NCBI GenBank assembly: GCA_944472155.2
Contig: OX235272.1
Location: 94,432,020-94,496,019 of the forward strand
Direction: 5' to 3'
Source of the DNA: Trichobilharzia szidati
Lineage: Eukaryota > Platyhelminthes > Trematoda > Strigeidida > Schistosomatidae
Length of the DNA: 64,000 nt
Shown: positions 8,980-20,081 of the stretch, piece after piece
How positions within the stretch are numbered: position 1 is the first letter of the stretch
Layout of the letters: each line of letters begins with the position of its first letter
The notes under the pieces: generated by a model
Databases searched by the model: none
What the model saw: only the letters and a program-made list of their open reading frames with translations
Told to the model about the DNA's origin: nothing
Made by a program: the position numbers and the translations under genes

Positions 8980-11900
8980 ATGGCAGACGAAAATTATGAG
9001 ACTATGCCGACGTTAACTCCACAGTCAGAAAAGAATAGTGAAACTGATTTCCATGCAAGCAACGAGTATAAATCAAATTATATGGTAGAGCTGGAGCTAG
9101 CGAGAATGCGTATAGTCCAAATAGAGAAGGAAATTGAATTGGAAAGATTACGACAAGCTAGTCGTGAATGTTCTAATCATAATAAGTCACCTTGCAAGCC
9201 TTCTACTTCGCATACAGTCGCTGTATCTTCTAACGATGAGCTCGCCAGAACCATGTCCAAGTTTCTGGACATGCCTAAAAGAGAGATAATTAAGTTTGAC
9301 GGTAATCCTGTAAATTATTGGAATTTTATAAAGAATTTTGAAGACTTGGTGGATAATGATGCCATTGGATACCGAAGTAAGCTAAATTACTTGATTCAGT
9401 ATTGTGAAGGAGAAGCCAAAGATGTAATCAAACACTGTGTTTTGCTAGAGCCAGAGGAAGGTTATCATAAAGCCCTGCAACTGTTAGAGGAAGCATTTGG
9501 GCAAAGACATGTTGTGGCCCGAACCTTCATAGAGAAACTCCTAGAATTTCCAAACGTTAAAAGCAATGATGCAGCGTTACTAAGGAAGCTATCTCACGAG
9601 ATGCAAGCCTGCGAATTGACTTTAAAACAGATGAACTATGTTTCAGATCTGAATTCTGGCAAAACTATTGAACAACTAGTCCTAAAACTCCCTGTTCATT
9701 CACAGAGAGAATGGATAAAGGTGGCTTGCAACGTCATAAAGAGCGGTCGCGAACCATCATTTAGCGACTTATGCATGTTTGTTAAGGAGCAGTCAGATAT
9801 GGCTAACACCAGGTATGGGCTGCTAATCAATGGGCATTCCACGGGAAAAAATAGTAAAGAGTCTACTATCCCTATGAAGAAAAACTCCGATTCTAAACAT
9901 CGAGTGTTTGTTACCAGGCTCTCAGAGAATAATGTCGAAAAACCGAGTAATGATACTAAGAACGAGTCACGTTTATTTATCCCACCCTGTATATTGTGTT
10001 CGGGAAGCCATTTCCTAGACCAGTGTTCAGAGTTTAAAGATAAAGATCTTGATGAACGTCTGGCATTCGTTTCCAAGAGAAAACTATGCAACGTATGTTT
10101 AAAAGCAAATCACATAGCAAAGAATTGCCGATCTCCAAGGTCCTGTACAGTTGAAGGTTGTGGTTGGAGACACCATACATTGCTTCACAGAGGCCAGGGA
10201 TCATCCGACGATGTAAAAAATGATGTGCATATTAACGCTCAACAGTGTAGTGATATGATTTCGGACAAGACTCCGGCAAGTGAAACCGCATTCGCTATAG
10301 TGCCCATCTTAGCCAGATATAATGGTAATGTCGTTCAAACCTGTGCGTTTTTGGATAGTGGTTCAGACGCAACATTGGTCACAGAAGATCTGGCAAGAGA
10401 ACTAGGTTTAGTAGGAGCAACTAAGACAGTCTCCCTTAAGACGCTTGGTTCTCAGTCTACCTTGTCTTGCAAACAAGTGCAACTGGAAGTCTCTCCGTTG
10501 GATTCGTCACTTCATGTTACTGTTTCCAAAGCATGGACAGTAGAGAAGTTGCCACAGTTACAAAGAGTTGTGCTAACAGCAGATCAGATGGCCTCATGGA
10601 GTCACCTAGATGGGATAGTTTTACCGGAGGTTAAGAATAAAGAAATTAAGATGCTTATTGGCTGTAACGTGCCAGAAGCTCACGTAACTGTTGATAAAAA
10701 GCTTGGAGGAGCTAACGAACCTTGTGCCGTAAAGACTCCCTTGGGTTGGACATTACTGGGACCATACAGGAAGACCCTTGAAGAAACTAGCATGGTCAAT
10801 CATGTCTTAGCCACAGAGAAAATTGAAGCTATGTTTGAACGGTTCTATAAGAATGAGTTCGACGATACGAGTGGTGAAGTGCCCATGTCTGTTGAAGATC
10901 GTAAGGCTCTAAGTATTATGTCGGAATCCATACGATTAGTGGACGGACACTATCAGATAGCACTACCATGGCGTCGACAACAGATTCTACCTAATAATAG
11001 AAAACTGGCGATGAGTAGACTCAATTCATTGAGAAAACGCCTTTGTCAAGACTCAGACCTGCACAAGGAGTATACTAATGTCATGTCTCAGTATATTGAA
11101 AGAGGTTTCGCTGAAATTGTCGAAGATGATCACATTAATGGACAGGTCTGGTACTTGCCACATCATCCGGTTTTCCATCCAAAGAAGCCCAATAAATTAA
11201 GGATCGTGTTTGATTGTGCGGCAGAATACGCAGGAATATCTTTGAATAAAAATCTGTATTCAGGTCCGGATCTAGTAAATAATTTGGTAGATGTCTTTAT
11301 GAGATTTCGGCAACGACCAATAGGTATAACCGCAGATATAGAAGCTATGTTCCATCAAGTGGTCGTTCCTTCTCACGACAGAAACGCCCTTAGATTTTTA
11401 TGGTGGGTCGGTGGCGACGTGAATACGGAACCGGCAGTTTACAGAATGAAGGTGCATATTTTCGGAGCAACATCTTCGCCAAGTTGTGCAACCTTTGCTT
11501 TACAAAGGACTATCGTAGACAACGCTGATAAGTTCGACGAGCGTGTTATTCAAATAGCTAGAGAACAGTTTTATGTTGACGATTTGCTCACTAGTGTTAA
11601 TACGTTAGATGAAGGTAAGCTGATTTATACTCAGCTGAAACAGATCCTAAAACTAGGAGGATTTAATCTGACCAAATGGACTAGTAATAACCGAGAATTA
11701 ATGAAGTTCATTCCAGAAGAAGATCGCGCAGAGAGGAACATCGACATCCTTTTATCTAAAGAGAATAACGAGAGGACGCTGGGTATAGAATGGAATGTAT
11801 TAAGTGATAGTATCTGTTTTCGAACTCCTGAATTTAAAACAAGAACAACAAGGAGGACTCTTTTGTCATACGTGGCTTCGATATTCGACCCGGTTGGAAT

Positions 11901-14301
11901 CATAGCACCGATATTGCTGCCTGCTAAATTAATTTTGCAAGATACATGTAGAAGGCGATTAGAATGGGATGCAGATCTACCTGAAGACTGTCTAGCCTCT
12001 TGGAATAGATGGTATAAGAATATTAAGTATTTGCATAAAATTCGCATTCCCCGATGTATAATGCCTAATTCTTGTGAACCATTGAGCACTCAGCTTCATT
12101 GCTTCTCAGACGCTTCAGAATTCGCATATGGTGCTGTAGTATATATCCGTGTAGAAGATGTTTCCCGCCAAGTTCATTGTTCTTTACTGCTGGCGAAATC
12201 TAGAGTCGCACCATTGAAATCTGTTACTATACCTAGACTAGAGTTAGTAGCTGCTGTACTATGTCTCAAGATTGGTAAACATCTGCAACAACAGCTTCGT
12301 GTGCCGATTTCATCTACAACTTACTGGACGGATTCATTAATTGTGCTTCATTCGATAAAAAACACTACGAAAAGATTTGAAAGATTTGTAAGCAACAGAC
12401 TCGCAGTTATCCATGAGTTATCTCTACCAGATCAGTGGAGACACGTCAGTAGTAAACAGAATCCTGCTGATTACGCATCACGTGGACTTTCGTTAGATGA
12501 TGATGTTAAGATCAACGAGTGGCTTTATGGACCACAATTCCTAAGAGACAGGGAAGAGAATTGGTCTTATATGGATGAAGATGAAAGTGTTATCAGCAAT
12601 AATGTGTTAGTGGACGAAACCTGTGGGTCGAATACACTACAGGAACATGGTCAACTACTAGATAGATTCAGAGCGTTCACTTCATGGATTAAGATGCTAA
12701 GAGTTTTCGCCTTATGTCAGCATTTCATCCGCAATTTGAAAATGCGAAAGGGTGGAAAACCGTCTATCGCTTGCAAACTATCGCTAGAGGATATCAGTAG
12801 AGCCAAGTTGCATATACTTAAGCTAGTGCAGAACGATACATTTCCCGACGAGATTGAGACATTAAAGTCCGCAGGAAGTGGTTGTAGAAACATTGCTAAT
12901 GGCTACAAAGTTGGAAAGGTCGGCATGAGCAATGAGTTGCTATGTCATATGCGGTCGTCCTGCAAAGCCATGAAAGGTGGCGTTGTCCGCGGATCCACGA
13001 TAAAGAAACTCAATCCATTTGTGGTAGATGACATCATTCGAGTGGGAGGTCGCTTACAATTATCATGCTTACCCTTTGATAGTAAACATCCAATTATATT
13101 ACCCAGTAAGCACTTTGTCACCGATATGATAGTGATGCATTGTCATCTTCAGAATGCTCATGCAGGTATCATGCATGTTCTAAATAGTCTTCGGGAAGAA
13201 TTCTGGATTCTAAAAGGTTATTCTACAGTTAGAAGAGTATTGAGGCAATGTTACTTGTGCAAGAGGCTTAATGCTGCACCATGTTCTCAGATAATGGCTC
13301 CATTGCCAGAGTGCCGGTTAAAGGCTCATGTACCACCGTTCAACTCTGTTGGTGTGGACTATTTTGGACCATTTTTTACAAAGAGAGGAAGAGTTGTTGA
13401 AAAACGTTATGGTTGTCTGTTTACATGCTTATCGATAAGAGCGGTTCATATCGAAATGGCACATACGTTAGACACTGACTCTTTTCTGTGTGCATTCTCG
13501 AGGTTTGCTGCAAGAAGAGGATACCCAGAGCACATATTTAGTGACAACGGTTCTAACTTCAAGGGAGCTGATGCTAGTTTGAAGCAAATTATTGGAAATT
13601 GGGATAAGGCAAAGATAGCGAATAATCTCCTAGAAAAGGGATGTGAATGGCATTTCAATCCACCTAGAGCCAGTCACCGTGGAGGTGTATGGGAGCGCGT
13701 TATTAGATCTGTTAGAAAGATCTTACGAACGCTATTATTTCAGAAAGTGCTAACAGACGAAACATTGGAAACATTCTTGGTGGAGTCCGAAGGAATTTTA
13801 AACAATCGACCGTTGGTAAGGTTGACAAGTGGCGGCGATGAATTAAGTGTTCTAACTCCGAACAAATTATTATTACTTCATAAACAGCTGACGTTTGAAG
13901 GAATAGAAGCTAGTAGAACGTCATTGTATAACAAAAGATGGAAGGAAGCACAACATTTGGCTGATTTGTTCTGGCATAAATGGCTACGTGAATATCTTCC
14001 GATGCTGCAAGCAAGATCTAAGTGGTTAGATATAAAGCGCAACCTACAACCTGGTGATCTCGTCCTAGTTAGCAGTACTGACACACCGAGAGGTCTCTGG
14101 CCAAAGGCTATAGTTAAGCAGGTGTATCATGACCAAGATGGCCGCGTCAGAACGGTGCGTTTGAAAACTGCAACTGAAGAAGTCGTACGAGACATAAGAA
14201 GCGTATGTCTGTTGGAAGAAGCCGACAACTTGAAGGTTCCGGATACAAGAAGTCAACGTGGTGATCGTTCGCGGGGAGTGTTAATCGCGACAGATAGATA
14301 G
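8980..14301 (+). CDS. BEL/Pao gag-pol polyprotein (1773 aa)
   Basis: A single intact ORF. Domains in order: Gag with a DUF1759-type region (about residues 100-260, FDGNPVNYWNF); Cys-rich zinc knuckles from C337 (CILCSGSHFLDQC, then CNVCLKANHIAKNC); A17-type protease with catalytic DSG at 459-461; reverse transcriptase with YVDD at 865-868; RNase H with SDAS at 1043-1046; integrase with an H2C2 zinc region (HCHLQNAHAG...CYLCKR), catalytic Asp near 1460 (VDYFGP), Asp near 1522 (SDNGSNF) and Glu near 1572 (GGVWER); and a C-terminal DUF5641-like domain (LQPGDLVLV). The ATG lies 14 bp after the LTR, and the last seven residues plus stop are encoded by the 3' LTR. No internal stop or frameshift; length is typical for BEL. 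Confidence 0.95.
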   Translation: MADENYETMPTLTPQSEKNSETDFHASNEYKSNYMVELELARMRIVQIEKEIELERLRQASRECSNHNKSPCKPSTSHTVAVSSNDELARTMSKFLDMPKREIIKFDGNPVNYWNFIKNFEDLVDNDAIGYRSKLNYLIQYCEGEAKDVIKHCVLLEPEEGYHKALQLLEEAFGQRHVVARTFIEKLLEFPNVKSNDAALLRKLSHEMQACELTLKQMNYVSDLNSGKTIEQLVLKLPVHSQREWIKVACNVIKSGREPSFSDLCMFVKEQSDMANTRYGLLINGHSTGKNSKESTIPMKKNSDSKHRVFVTRLSENNVEKPSNDTKNESRLFIPPCILCSGSHFLDQCSEFKDKDLDERLAFVSKRKLCNVCLKANHIAKNCRSPRSCTVEGCGWRHHTLLHRGQGSSDDVKNDVHINAQQCSDMISDKTPASETAFAIVPILARYNGNVVQTCAFLDSGSDATLVTEDLARELGLVGATKTVSLKTLGSQSTLSCKQVQLEVSPLDSSLHVTVSKAWTVEKLPQLQRVVLTADQMASWSHLDGIVLPEVKNKEIKMLIGCNVPEAHVTVDKKLGGANEPCAVKTPLGWTLLGPYRKTLEETSMVNHVLATEKIEAMFERFYKNEFDDTSGEVPMSVEDRKALSIMSESIRLVDGHYQIALPWRRQQILPNNRKLAMSRLNSLRKRLCQDSDLHKEYTNVMSQYIERGFAEIVEDDHINGQVWYLPHHPVFHPKKPNKLRIVFDCAAEYAGISLNKNLYSGPDLVNNLVDVFMRFRQRPIGITADIEAMFHQVVVPSHDRNALRFLWWVGGDVNTEPAVYRMKVHIFGATSSPSCATFALQRTIVDNADKFDERVIQIAREQFYVDDLLTSVNTLDEGKLIYTQLKQILKLGGFNLTKWTSNNRELMKFIPEEDRAERNIDILLSKENNERTLGIEWNVLSDSICFRTPEFKTRTTRRTLLSYVASIFDPVGIIAPILLPAKLILQDTCRRRLEWDADLPEDCLASWNRWYKNIKYLHKIRIPRCIMPNSCEPLSTQLHCFSDASEFAYGAVVYIRVEDVSRQVHCSLLLAKSRVAPLKSVTIPRLELVAAVLCLKIGKHLQQQLRVPISSTTYWTDSLIVLHSIKNTTKRFERFVSNRLAVIHELSLPDQWRHVSSKQNPADYASRGLSLDDDVKINEWLYGPQFLRDREENWSYMDEDESVISNNVLVDETCGSNTLQEHGQLLDRFRAFTSWIKMLRVFALCQHFIRNLKMRKGGKPSIACKLSLEDISRAKLHILKLVQNDTFPDEIETLKSAGSGCRNIANGYKVGKVGMSNELLCHMRSSCKAMKGGVVRGSTIKKLNPFVVDDIIRVGGRLQLSCLPFDSKHPIILPSKHFVTDMIVMHCHLQNAHAGIMHVLNSLREEFWILKGYSTVRRVLRQCYLCKRLNAAPCSQIMAPLPECRLKAHVPPFNSVGVDYFGPFFTKRGRVVEKRYGCLFTCLSIRAVHIEMAHTLDTDSFLCAFSRFAARRGYPEHIFSDNGSNFKGADASLKQIIGNWDKAKIANNLLEKGCEWHFNPPRASHRGGVWERVIRSVRKILRTLLFQKVLTDETLETFLVESEGILNNRPLVRLTSGGDELSVLTPNKLLLLHKQLTFEGIEASRTSLYNKRWKEAQHLADLFWHKWLREYLPMLQARSKWLDIKRNLQPGDLVLVSSTDTPRGLWPKAIVKQVYHDQDGRVRTVRLKTATEEVVRDIRSVCLLEEADNLKVPDTRSQRGDRSRGVLIATDR

Positions 14302-14674
14302 ACTGTATGATGAACAGCCAATCAATATTATGTGACCTTTTTTGTCGCGATTATTGGCCAATTAATGTAACTTACACCACGTGATGGTGACCTTGAATGT
14401 TCTTTTTTGTCTGTCATTCTACTTGTACATACATGTAATTAATTGACTGTTCATTTTGTCCGAACCCTCAATACTGTTCGGTACGTTTTGTCCTATTTTT
14501 GTAATGACAGTGGATTGTACATTTTTCTTGATGTAATTGTATGATTTATTTTATGTTTTAGAAACAGATAAAGTTAAGTCAAGTCATCCTGTTTTTAACT
14601 ATAGCTAAGCCGAGACTCTGTATCGTCAGTACTGAGGAAAGAATAAGTCTGTAGGTAAAAAAAATAATCCTACA
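14279..14674 (+). repeat. BEL 3' LTR (396 bp)
   Basis: Direct repeat of 8571-8965, followed by the target duplication GGGAT. A short purine run (GGGGAG) precedes it and is the only candidate polypurine tract. The gag-pol stop codon lies 22 bp inside it. Confidence 0.95.
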
Positions 14675-15920
14675 GGGATAACAGCAAGCTTCGATATATA
14701 AAAGTAACAAGGTGGCGTACAATAACAGTGAATGAACAAGAAAATGTGAAGATAGTAATAAAATAGTTGTTTTTCTTTTTAAAAAAAAATATATATGTTG
14801 AGAAAGGAAAGAATGAAGGAAAAAAATTAAGGCAATTTATGAGCACTATGTACATGATCAATGGAGTAAGATGGAATATAAGAAGGAATAACGCTGGTGC
14901 CTTGGTGCGATTTTTTTTTAACATCGTTTATTTTTACTTATCTTTTTTTTATTATTTTATTTTATTTATTTATTTAGTTTTTTTTTTACGACATACTATT
15001 ACGGGCTGCGTTATGTGGAGGTCTGATGGTTTACCTCTGTTACCCCAGGTTGTTATAACGGGAAGGTGACTCATTATGTCTAAGTTTCCTCTTAGACTAA
15101 TGCTCCATCCTTCCTCATCAACCAAAACTAGTAGTAACACCAAAGGCAATCAATATACCAGCGTATTAGAAGGAATAAAGTAAAAGCAACAGAAAAGAAT
15201 AGAAGAGGTTAAGATTTAAAAATCAGCATAAGGTGTTAACAAGAACTTAAGAGGAATAAATGCGAAGGAACTAATGTAACATGGGAGTGGTACACCAAAT
15301 TGAAATAAAACAAGGGAAATTGCTAGCGCTGTGAAAACTTATGCAAGGTACAGAGAAGTGTGTGTATAACCAATAGCTATGAATATGTACAATCACCATT
15401 TGTTAAAAAAAAATGTTGCGAGCTGTTTAATTAAAGTGAAGCAAAGTAATTACCAGTATGGGTCACAAAATAACTCGAGTAAAAATAGTAAAATCTGTGA
15501 AAATAGATTGAGCGGATTAAAGTGTACAGCATAGAAGTGACGTATTTATATACAAAAAAATTTAACGGTCCGTTTAACTATACAGTGAAAGTTTTTGTTT
15601 TTACATTTTATTATATTTTTTTTAAATTTTATTATTATTTTTTTTTATCGGGTCCATATTTTTGTTCGTTTGGTTTGTAATTCCACAAGTGTTGTGAGTC
15701 ACCATACGACAATGGAATGGACTGGTCTAGCTAGCGGTTCGAGTGCAACGCCAAAAATAAAATGTTAGAACACTGTAACGAGAAAGAAATCTAACAGGAT
15801 TAGTAAATGAAAAAGTGGCTACTGCCCACAAATGAAACCCAAAAGAGTAAATATCATGAAAAATGAATGTAACGTGAGAAAAGATATGAAGGTATGAGTA
15901 ACTCTTGTAATTAAAAGCGT
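14675..15920 (-). other. Gypsy 3' non-coding region
   Basis: About 1.2 kb of AT-rich Gypsy sequence lies between the end of pol (15921) and the BEL insertion near the polypurine tract. It has long T and A runs (14770-14990, 15585-15650) and no frame with recognisable domains; the short ORFs are low-complexity. No env-like protein is seen. Its length is unusual for a compact Gypsy element. Confidence 0.6.
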
Positions 15921-18900
15921 TTAGTTAACAAATTCACAGTATCGTTTAGGCCAGTGTACACGCCGACCAGAGCGTGTAACAGGTGCTTTACTTTTCTCAT
16001 CCGGGGAACTGCGAGGTTTAGTAGGATTTTCGACAATCGAACTTGGCTGGGGTGTGGGCGTAGTTGCTGGCTGTGTAGGCGTGAGGGGTACAGATTCTTC
16101 AATGTAGGCCGCTTTAAGTCTGTCGACACTTACGGTGTCTTGACAGCCAAGTCGATCAATAACAAAAAATTTTTCTTTCCTACTAACGACCTTGAATGGT
16201 CCATCATAAGGAGGTTGTAACGGTCTACGAACGGCGTCGCAACGCACAAAAACGTGTGTACAGTCATCGAGTCTAGCATCTACTTGCACTCTCCTGTTTT
16301 GTGTGCGTGTGGGAGTTGGTTGCAGGCGCTGCATAAGGCGCTTGAGGTTCTGAGCATAACACTGTACATCCGTAGCACTTGTCTCACCACTTTCAGGTGA
16401 GATAATTTCACCCGGTAGACGAAGGGTGGTACCAAACACCAACTCTGCGGAAGTGCACTGTAAGTCTGCTTTGAGCGTGGAACGGATACTGAGTAGCACT
16501 AGGGGAAGAGACTTAGTCCACTTAGTATTCTCGGTAGCCATTAACGAAGCTTTCAGTTGGCGGTGAAAACGCTCTACAAGTCCATTTGCTGCTGGATGAA
16601 ACGCGGTTGTTCGGATGCGTTTACACCCCAGCAGCTCTAAGAGCTTCTTGAAGTGGGTTGATTCAAACTATTGTCCACGGTCTGTAGTCACCGAAGATGG
16701 GCATCCGAATTGAGCTACCCAGCGTTCCATGATCACTCGGCAAATGGTTTCCGCGGTCGTGTCAGCGATGGGAATAGCTTCTGGCCAACGAGTGAACCGG
16801 TCGACACATGTCAACAAGTAACAGTGGCCATTTGATGGTGGTAGGGGACCCACTATATCTAGATGTACGTGACTAAAGCGAGTATCGGGTGTGGAGAAGG
16901 AACCCACTGGAGTGGTGTTGTGTTTGTGGACTTTAGCTCGTTGACACGGCACACAGGCACGTGCCAGATACGTACGTCGCGATTTATACCAGGCCAGACA
17001 AATCTAGCTGACACTAGTTTGTCCGTTGCCCGGATACCTGGGTGGGAAAGGTTGTGGAGGCTATCGAATACCGTACGGCGCAATGAAGGTGGAACGATGG
17101 GTCTCGGGGTACCGGTGGACAGATCGCAGAGGATGGTACCCTCGCTATTAACAAGCGGTATACGCTTGATATGCAAGGAGGTATTTGACGAGAGCTTATC
17201 GAGATCTAACTCTGTAAGCTGACGTTGCGCCATTTGTTTCAGGTCAATGGTTGGTGGTGCCGACATGGTACATATCCTAGACAAGGCGTCTGCCACAGCA
17301 TTGTCAACCCCCGAAATATGTCGAATGTCCGAGGTGAATTGTGAGATATAATCCAAGTGACGCAATTCGCGTGGAGAATATCTATCTGTAGTAGTGTGGA
17401 GGGCATACGTCAGGGGCTTGTGATCGGTAAATACTGTGAATTTCCGACCTTCGACAAAGTGGCGAAAGTGTTTGATAGCCGCGTATATGGCGAGGAGTTC
17501 TCTGCCAAAGGTGCTATACCTCGCTTCAGCGGCGGACAACTTCCGTGAGAAAAAGGCGACTGGTATCCATGAAGTATGTGCCAGTTGCTGTAGAACAGCT
17601 CCAATGGCTGTGTTGGATGCATCAACTGAGATGCTAAGCGGAAGATGGACGTCTAGGTGGACTAGCATGGTGGCGTCTGCAATTGCCAACTTAATATTCT
17701 GGAAGGCTTCTCGAGCCTCTCGTGTCATGCTGAACGTTTTGCTCTTGCTCTTTAGTAGGTCTGTGAGTGCGAGTAAAATATGTGCACATTGAGGAACAAA
17801 CCGTCGGTAATAGCTCACCATGCCGAGAAATGTGCGCAGAGATTTTATTGACGTAGGTTCCGGGAAGTCGCGTATTGCCTGCACCTTCTCAGGTAGCGGG
17901 CGAATTCCCTGTTCATTAATGACATGTCCCAGGAAGGTCAATGAATGGACGCCAATCTGACATTTAGACATGTTAAGTGTCAAACCATGGGTTGTTAACC
18001 GCTCGAAAACCATCTGTAAACGCGTACGGTGGCTAGCTTTATCTGGGCTAGCCACGAGAATATCGTCGAGATAAGCATATGCGCAATCTAATCCGCGCAA
18101 AACATCGTGAATAAATCGCTGGAATGTTTGTGCGGCGTTGCGGAGACCAAACGGAATTCGAAGAAATTCGAAAAGACCAAAAGGGGTGATCACTGCCGTT
18201 TTAGGAATATCATCTGGGTGAACTGGAATCTGATGATAGGCTCTGGTTAAGTCCAGTTTACTGAATACCGTGGCACCCTTTAGCGACGACGTAAGGTCAT
18301 GTATATATGGTACGGGGTAGCGATCTGGCATGGTCTGTGCGTTAGGCCTGCGGTAATCACCACAAGGCCTCCAATCTATCCCGTTATTCTTTGGTACCAC
18401 ATGTAAAGGGGAAGACCACGGGCTGCTGGAAGGACGGATTATCCCCATATCTGACATATGTTCGAATTCAGCCTTCACGGCTTGTAGTTTTTCTGGGGAC
18501 AATCGCCGTGGCTTAGCGAAGACCGGTGGACCAGTGGTCACGATATGATGAGTGACAGTAGACGTCACACAAGGAAGTTTAGAAACCTGTTTGAACAGGT
18601 TGGCAAAGGACTGAAGAACTTCAGCGTAAGGGCCGTTAGAGGCAGGGGTTGAGTATACTGGGCTTAATGCAGGTGTGTGTGTCACAACACCGGAGATCGA
18701 AAGGTTTGTAGCTGAATCGATCAGTTTGTGTTTGCCAGTATCAATCAGTAGCTGATAGTGTTGCATGAGATCCATGCCAATAATACCGGTAGTTACATCT
18801 GCTACAAGGAAAACCCAGCGAAATGACCTACGTAGGCCTATGATAAGATCCAGGAACCTTTTGCCGTACGTTGTGATTGGCGAACCGTTTGCGGCGCGAA

Positions 18901-19072
18901 GCTGTAAGGAAAGTGGCCGCTTGCGCTCTTCAGATGTTGGTGGAACCACGCTAACTTCCGCCCCAGTGTCAACCAGGAAGCGTGTCCCAGTGTTACGGTC
19001 GGTAACATAGAAGAGGCGACATGGAAGTGGTTCGCCAGCGACGTTAGTCGCCAATACGTGCTGGCTTACTGG
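15921..19072 (-). pseudogene. Gypsy pol: protease, RT, RNase H, integrase (broken)
   Basis: The frame is read after a -1 shift from gag. Protease active site DTGA is near residue 29 counted from 19054. Reverse transcriptase follows with YLDD near residues 328-331, then RNase H ([24 protein letters not shown]) and an integrase zinc region ([12 protein letters not shown]). A frameshift near 16965 moves the reading into the frame with CVPCQRAKV and catalytic Asp residues in [10 protein letters not shown] and TTDRG. An in-frame TAG at 16668-16670 precedes FESTHF and the Glu region (NGLVERFH). The last part runs to 15921 with a chromodomain-free, Pro/Thr-rich tail. All catalytic residues survive; two lesions disable it. 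Confidence 0.9.
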
Positions 19073-19899
19073 TTTCCCGATTGCTGGCCATCAAAGGTGC
19101 ACGGGCGAGTGCACTTTTGGGCCTTATCACCATAACGCCGGTGATACCAGCACACTCCAGGTTGGGAATTTTGAGGCCTACGACGTCTGCTGCCAGCTCG
19201 TGAAGAAGATCTGCCACGAGTCGAGCTGGTGCGGCTATGTGAACGACCTCTAGGTCTCCTATCGAGTCTTAACTTACATATCTCTTCGTATAGCTTAGTT
19301 ATGTGAGCCACCACATCAACGTTTGATGACCACTCGGCAGAGGAGTTCTTAGTCTGCGTGGGACTAGCGGTAACGGCAGCCGAGATGTTCGTGTTGGATG
19401 TAGTAGTCTCTACTACTCTATCGGCTGCTTCAGCTAGTTCAGATAAGGGGGAATGGTTGATTGGGGCTAAAATGGTCTGAATCGTCTGTGGTAATCGTTG
19501 TAACCACAGCTGTTTTAAGAAGGCGTCGTCTATTTTGAAGTCAGCCACCAACTGTCTCATGTGACGTAACAGTTGGGTGGGCTTCCTATCACCTAGCTGA
19601 ACATCTCTGAATAGTTCCTGCACTTTCTGTTGTTCGGTAAGTGCAACGCGCTTAATAAGCGCCTGCTTGGGACGCTCGTACAAGCCCGGGGATCGGTCCG
19701 CGAGGACATCAGATACTTCTTCCATGACGTTCTCAGGAAGACTTACGATAACCAGGTTCACCTTAGTCTCTTGTGAGTGTATATTTCGAAGTGCGAACAT
19801 AGCTTCGATGTGGTCGAACCATTGGACAGGATGATGAGTCCAGAAGGTGGGGAGTTGCAAGGTAATAGCCATTTCTGAGGCGGAACTGGTGTCAGTCAT
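19066..19899 (-). CDS. Gypsy Gag protein (about 277 aa)
   Basis: Capsid/nucleocapsid precursor. I place the start at the ATG at 19897-19899 ([10 protein letters not shown]) rather than the upstream in-frame Met, which would add an odd hydrophobic leader from the untranslated region. The capsid-like part ([20 protein letters not shown]) matches Gypsy Gag of trematodes. A Ser/Arg-rich stretch ([20 protein letters not shown]) precedes a C-x2-H-x9-C-x3-C motif ([18 protein letters not shown]), the CHCC zinc signature of the CsRn1 group. The frame is intact. It overlaps the start of pol at a slippery heptamer. Confidence 0.88.
   Translation of the reverse strand: MTDTSSASEMAITLQLPTFWTHHPVQWFDHIEAMFALRNIHSQETKVNLVIVSLPENVMEEVSDVLADRSPGLYERPKQALIKRVALTEQQKVQELFRDVQLGDRKPTQLLRHMRQLVADFKIDDAFLKQLWLQRLPQTIQTILAPINHSPLSELAEAADRVVETTTSNTNISAAVTASPTQTKNSSAEWSSNVDVVAHITKLYEEICKLRLDRRPRGRSHSRTSSTRGRSSSRAGSRRRRPQNSQPGVCWYHRRYGDKAQKCTRPCTFDGQQSGNQ
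19072..19078 (-). promoter_or_regulatory. -1 ribosomal frameshift heptamer, gag-pol
   Basis: On the minus strand the bases are G GGA AAC, an X-XXY-YYZ slippery heptamer in the gag reading phase, two codons before the gag stop at 19066-19068. The pol frame is exactly the -1 frame here and is open across the site. The pol frame has no ATG near its start, which fits expression by frameshifting. Confidence 0.8.
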
Positions 19900-20061
19900 T
19901 TTGCACACGGGACGATATATTAATAAAATGATAACAAATATGATAACAAAAAAATATGAGTAAAAACAAGGCAAGTAAAATTTTATAACTCTGTGTGAAA
20001 AACAAATTGCCAATATGAAAAAGGACTATTTACACTTTAGGCTACTAAGTAGGCAAACGGT

Positions 20062-20079
20062 GAAAACTCGGGCTCACCA
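20062..20079 (-). promoter_or_regulatory. Gypsy primer-binding site
   Basis: Two bases after the 5' LTR on the minus strand the sequence is TGGTGAGCCCGAGTTTTC. It begins with the TGG expected from pairing to a tRNA 3' CCA end. I did not identify the tRNA with certainty. Confidence 0.8.
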
Positions 20080-20081
20080 CT

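Larger units (their letters stand above)
8571..14674 (+). mobile_element. BEL/Pao provirus nested in the Gypsy element
   Basis: A 6104-bp element with LTRs at 8571-8965 and 14279-14674, TG...CA ends, and a 5-bp target duplication GGGAT at 8566-8570 and 14675-14679, the length usual for BEL/Pao. The LTRs differ by about three positions by eye. The single long ORF is open from Gag to the last integrase domain. Size and layout resemble the BEL-type elements described from schistosomes (Sinbad, Saci-1); I cannot say which family. It looks recent and potentially competent. Confidence 0.95.

Noticed and set aside
11631..12089. Antisense 152-codon frame inside the BEL ORF
   Set aside because: Shadow of the gag-pol reading frame; no independent support.
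14767..15069. Plus-strand 100-codon frame in the Gypsy 3' region
   Set aside because: Dominated by poly-T and poly-A low complexity, no motif, and lies on the opposite strand to the element.
19900..20013. Gag with an N-terminal membrane segment
   Set aside because: The hydrophobic stretch comes from an upstream in-frame Met in AT-rich leader DNA; MTDTSS at 19899 is the better start.
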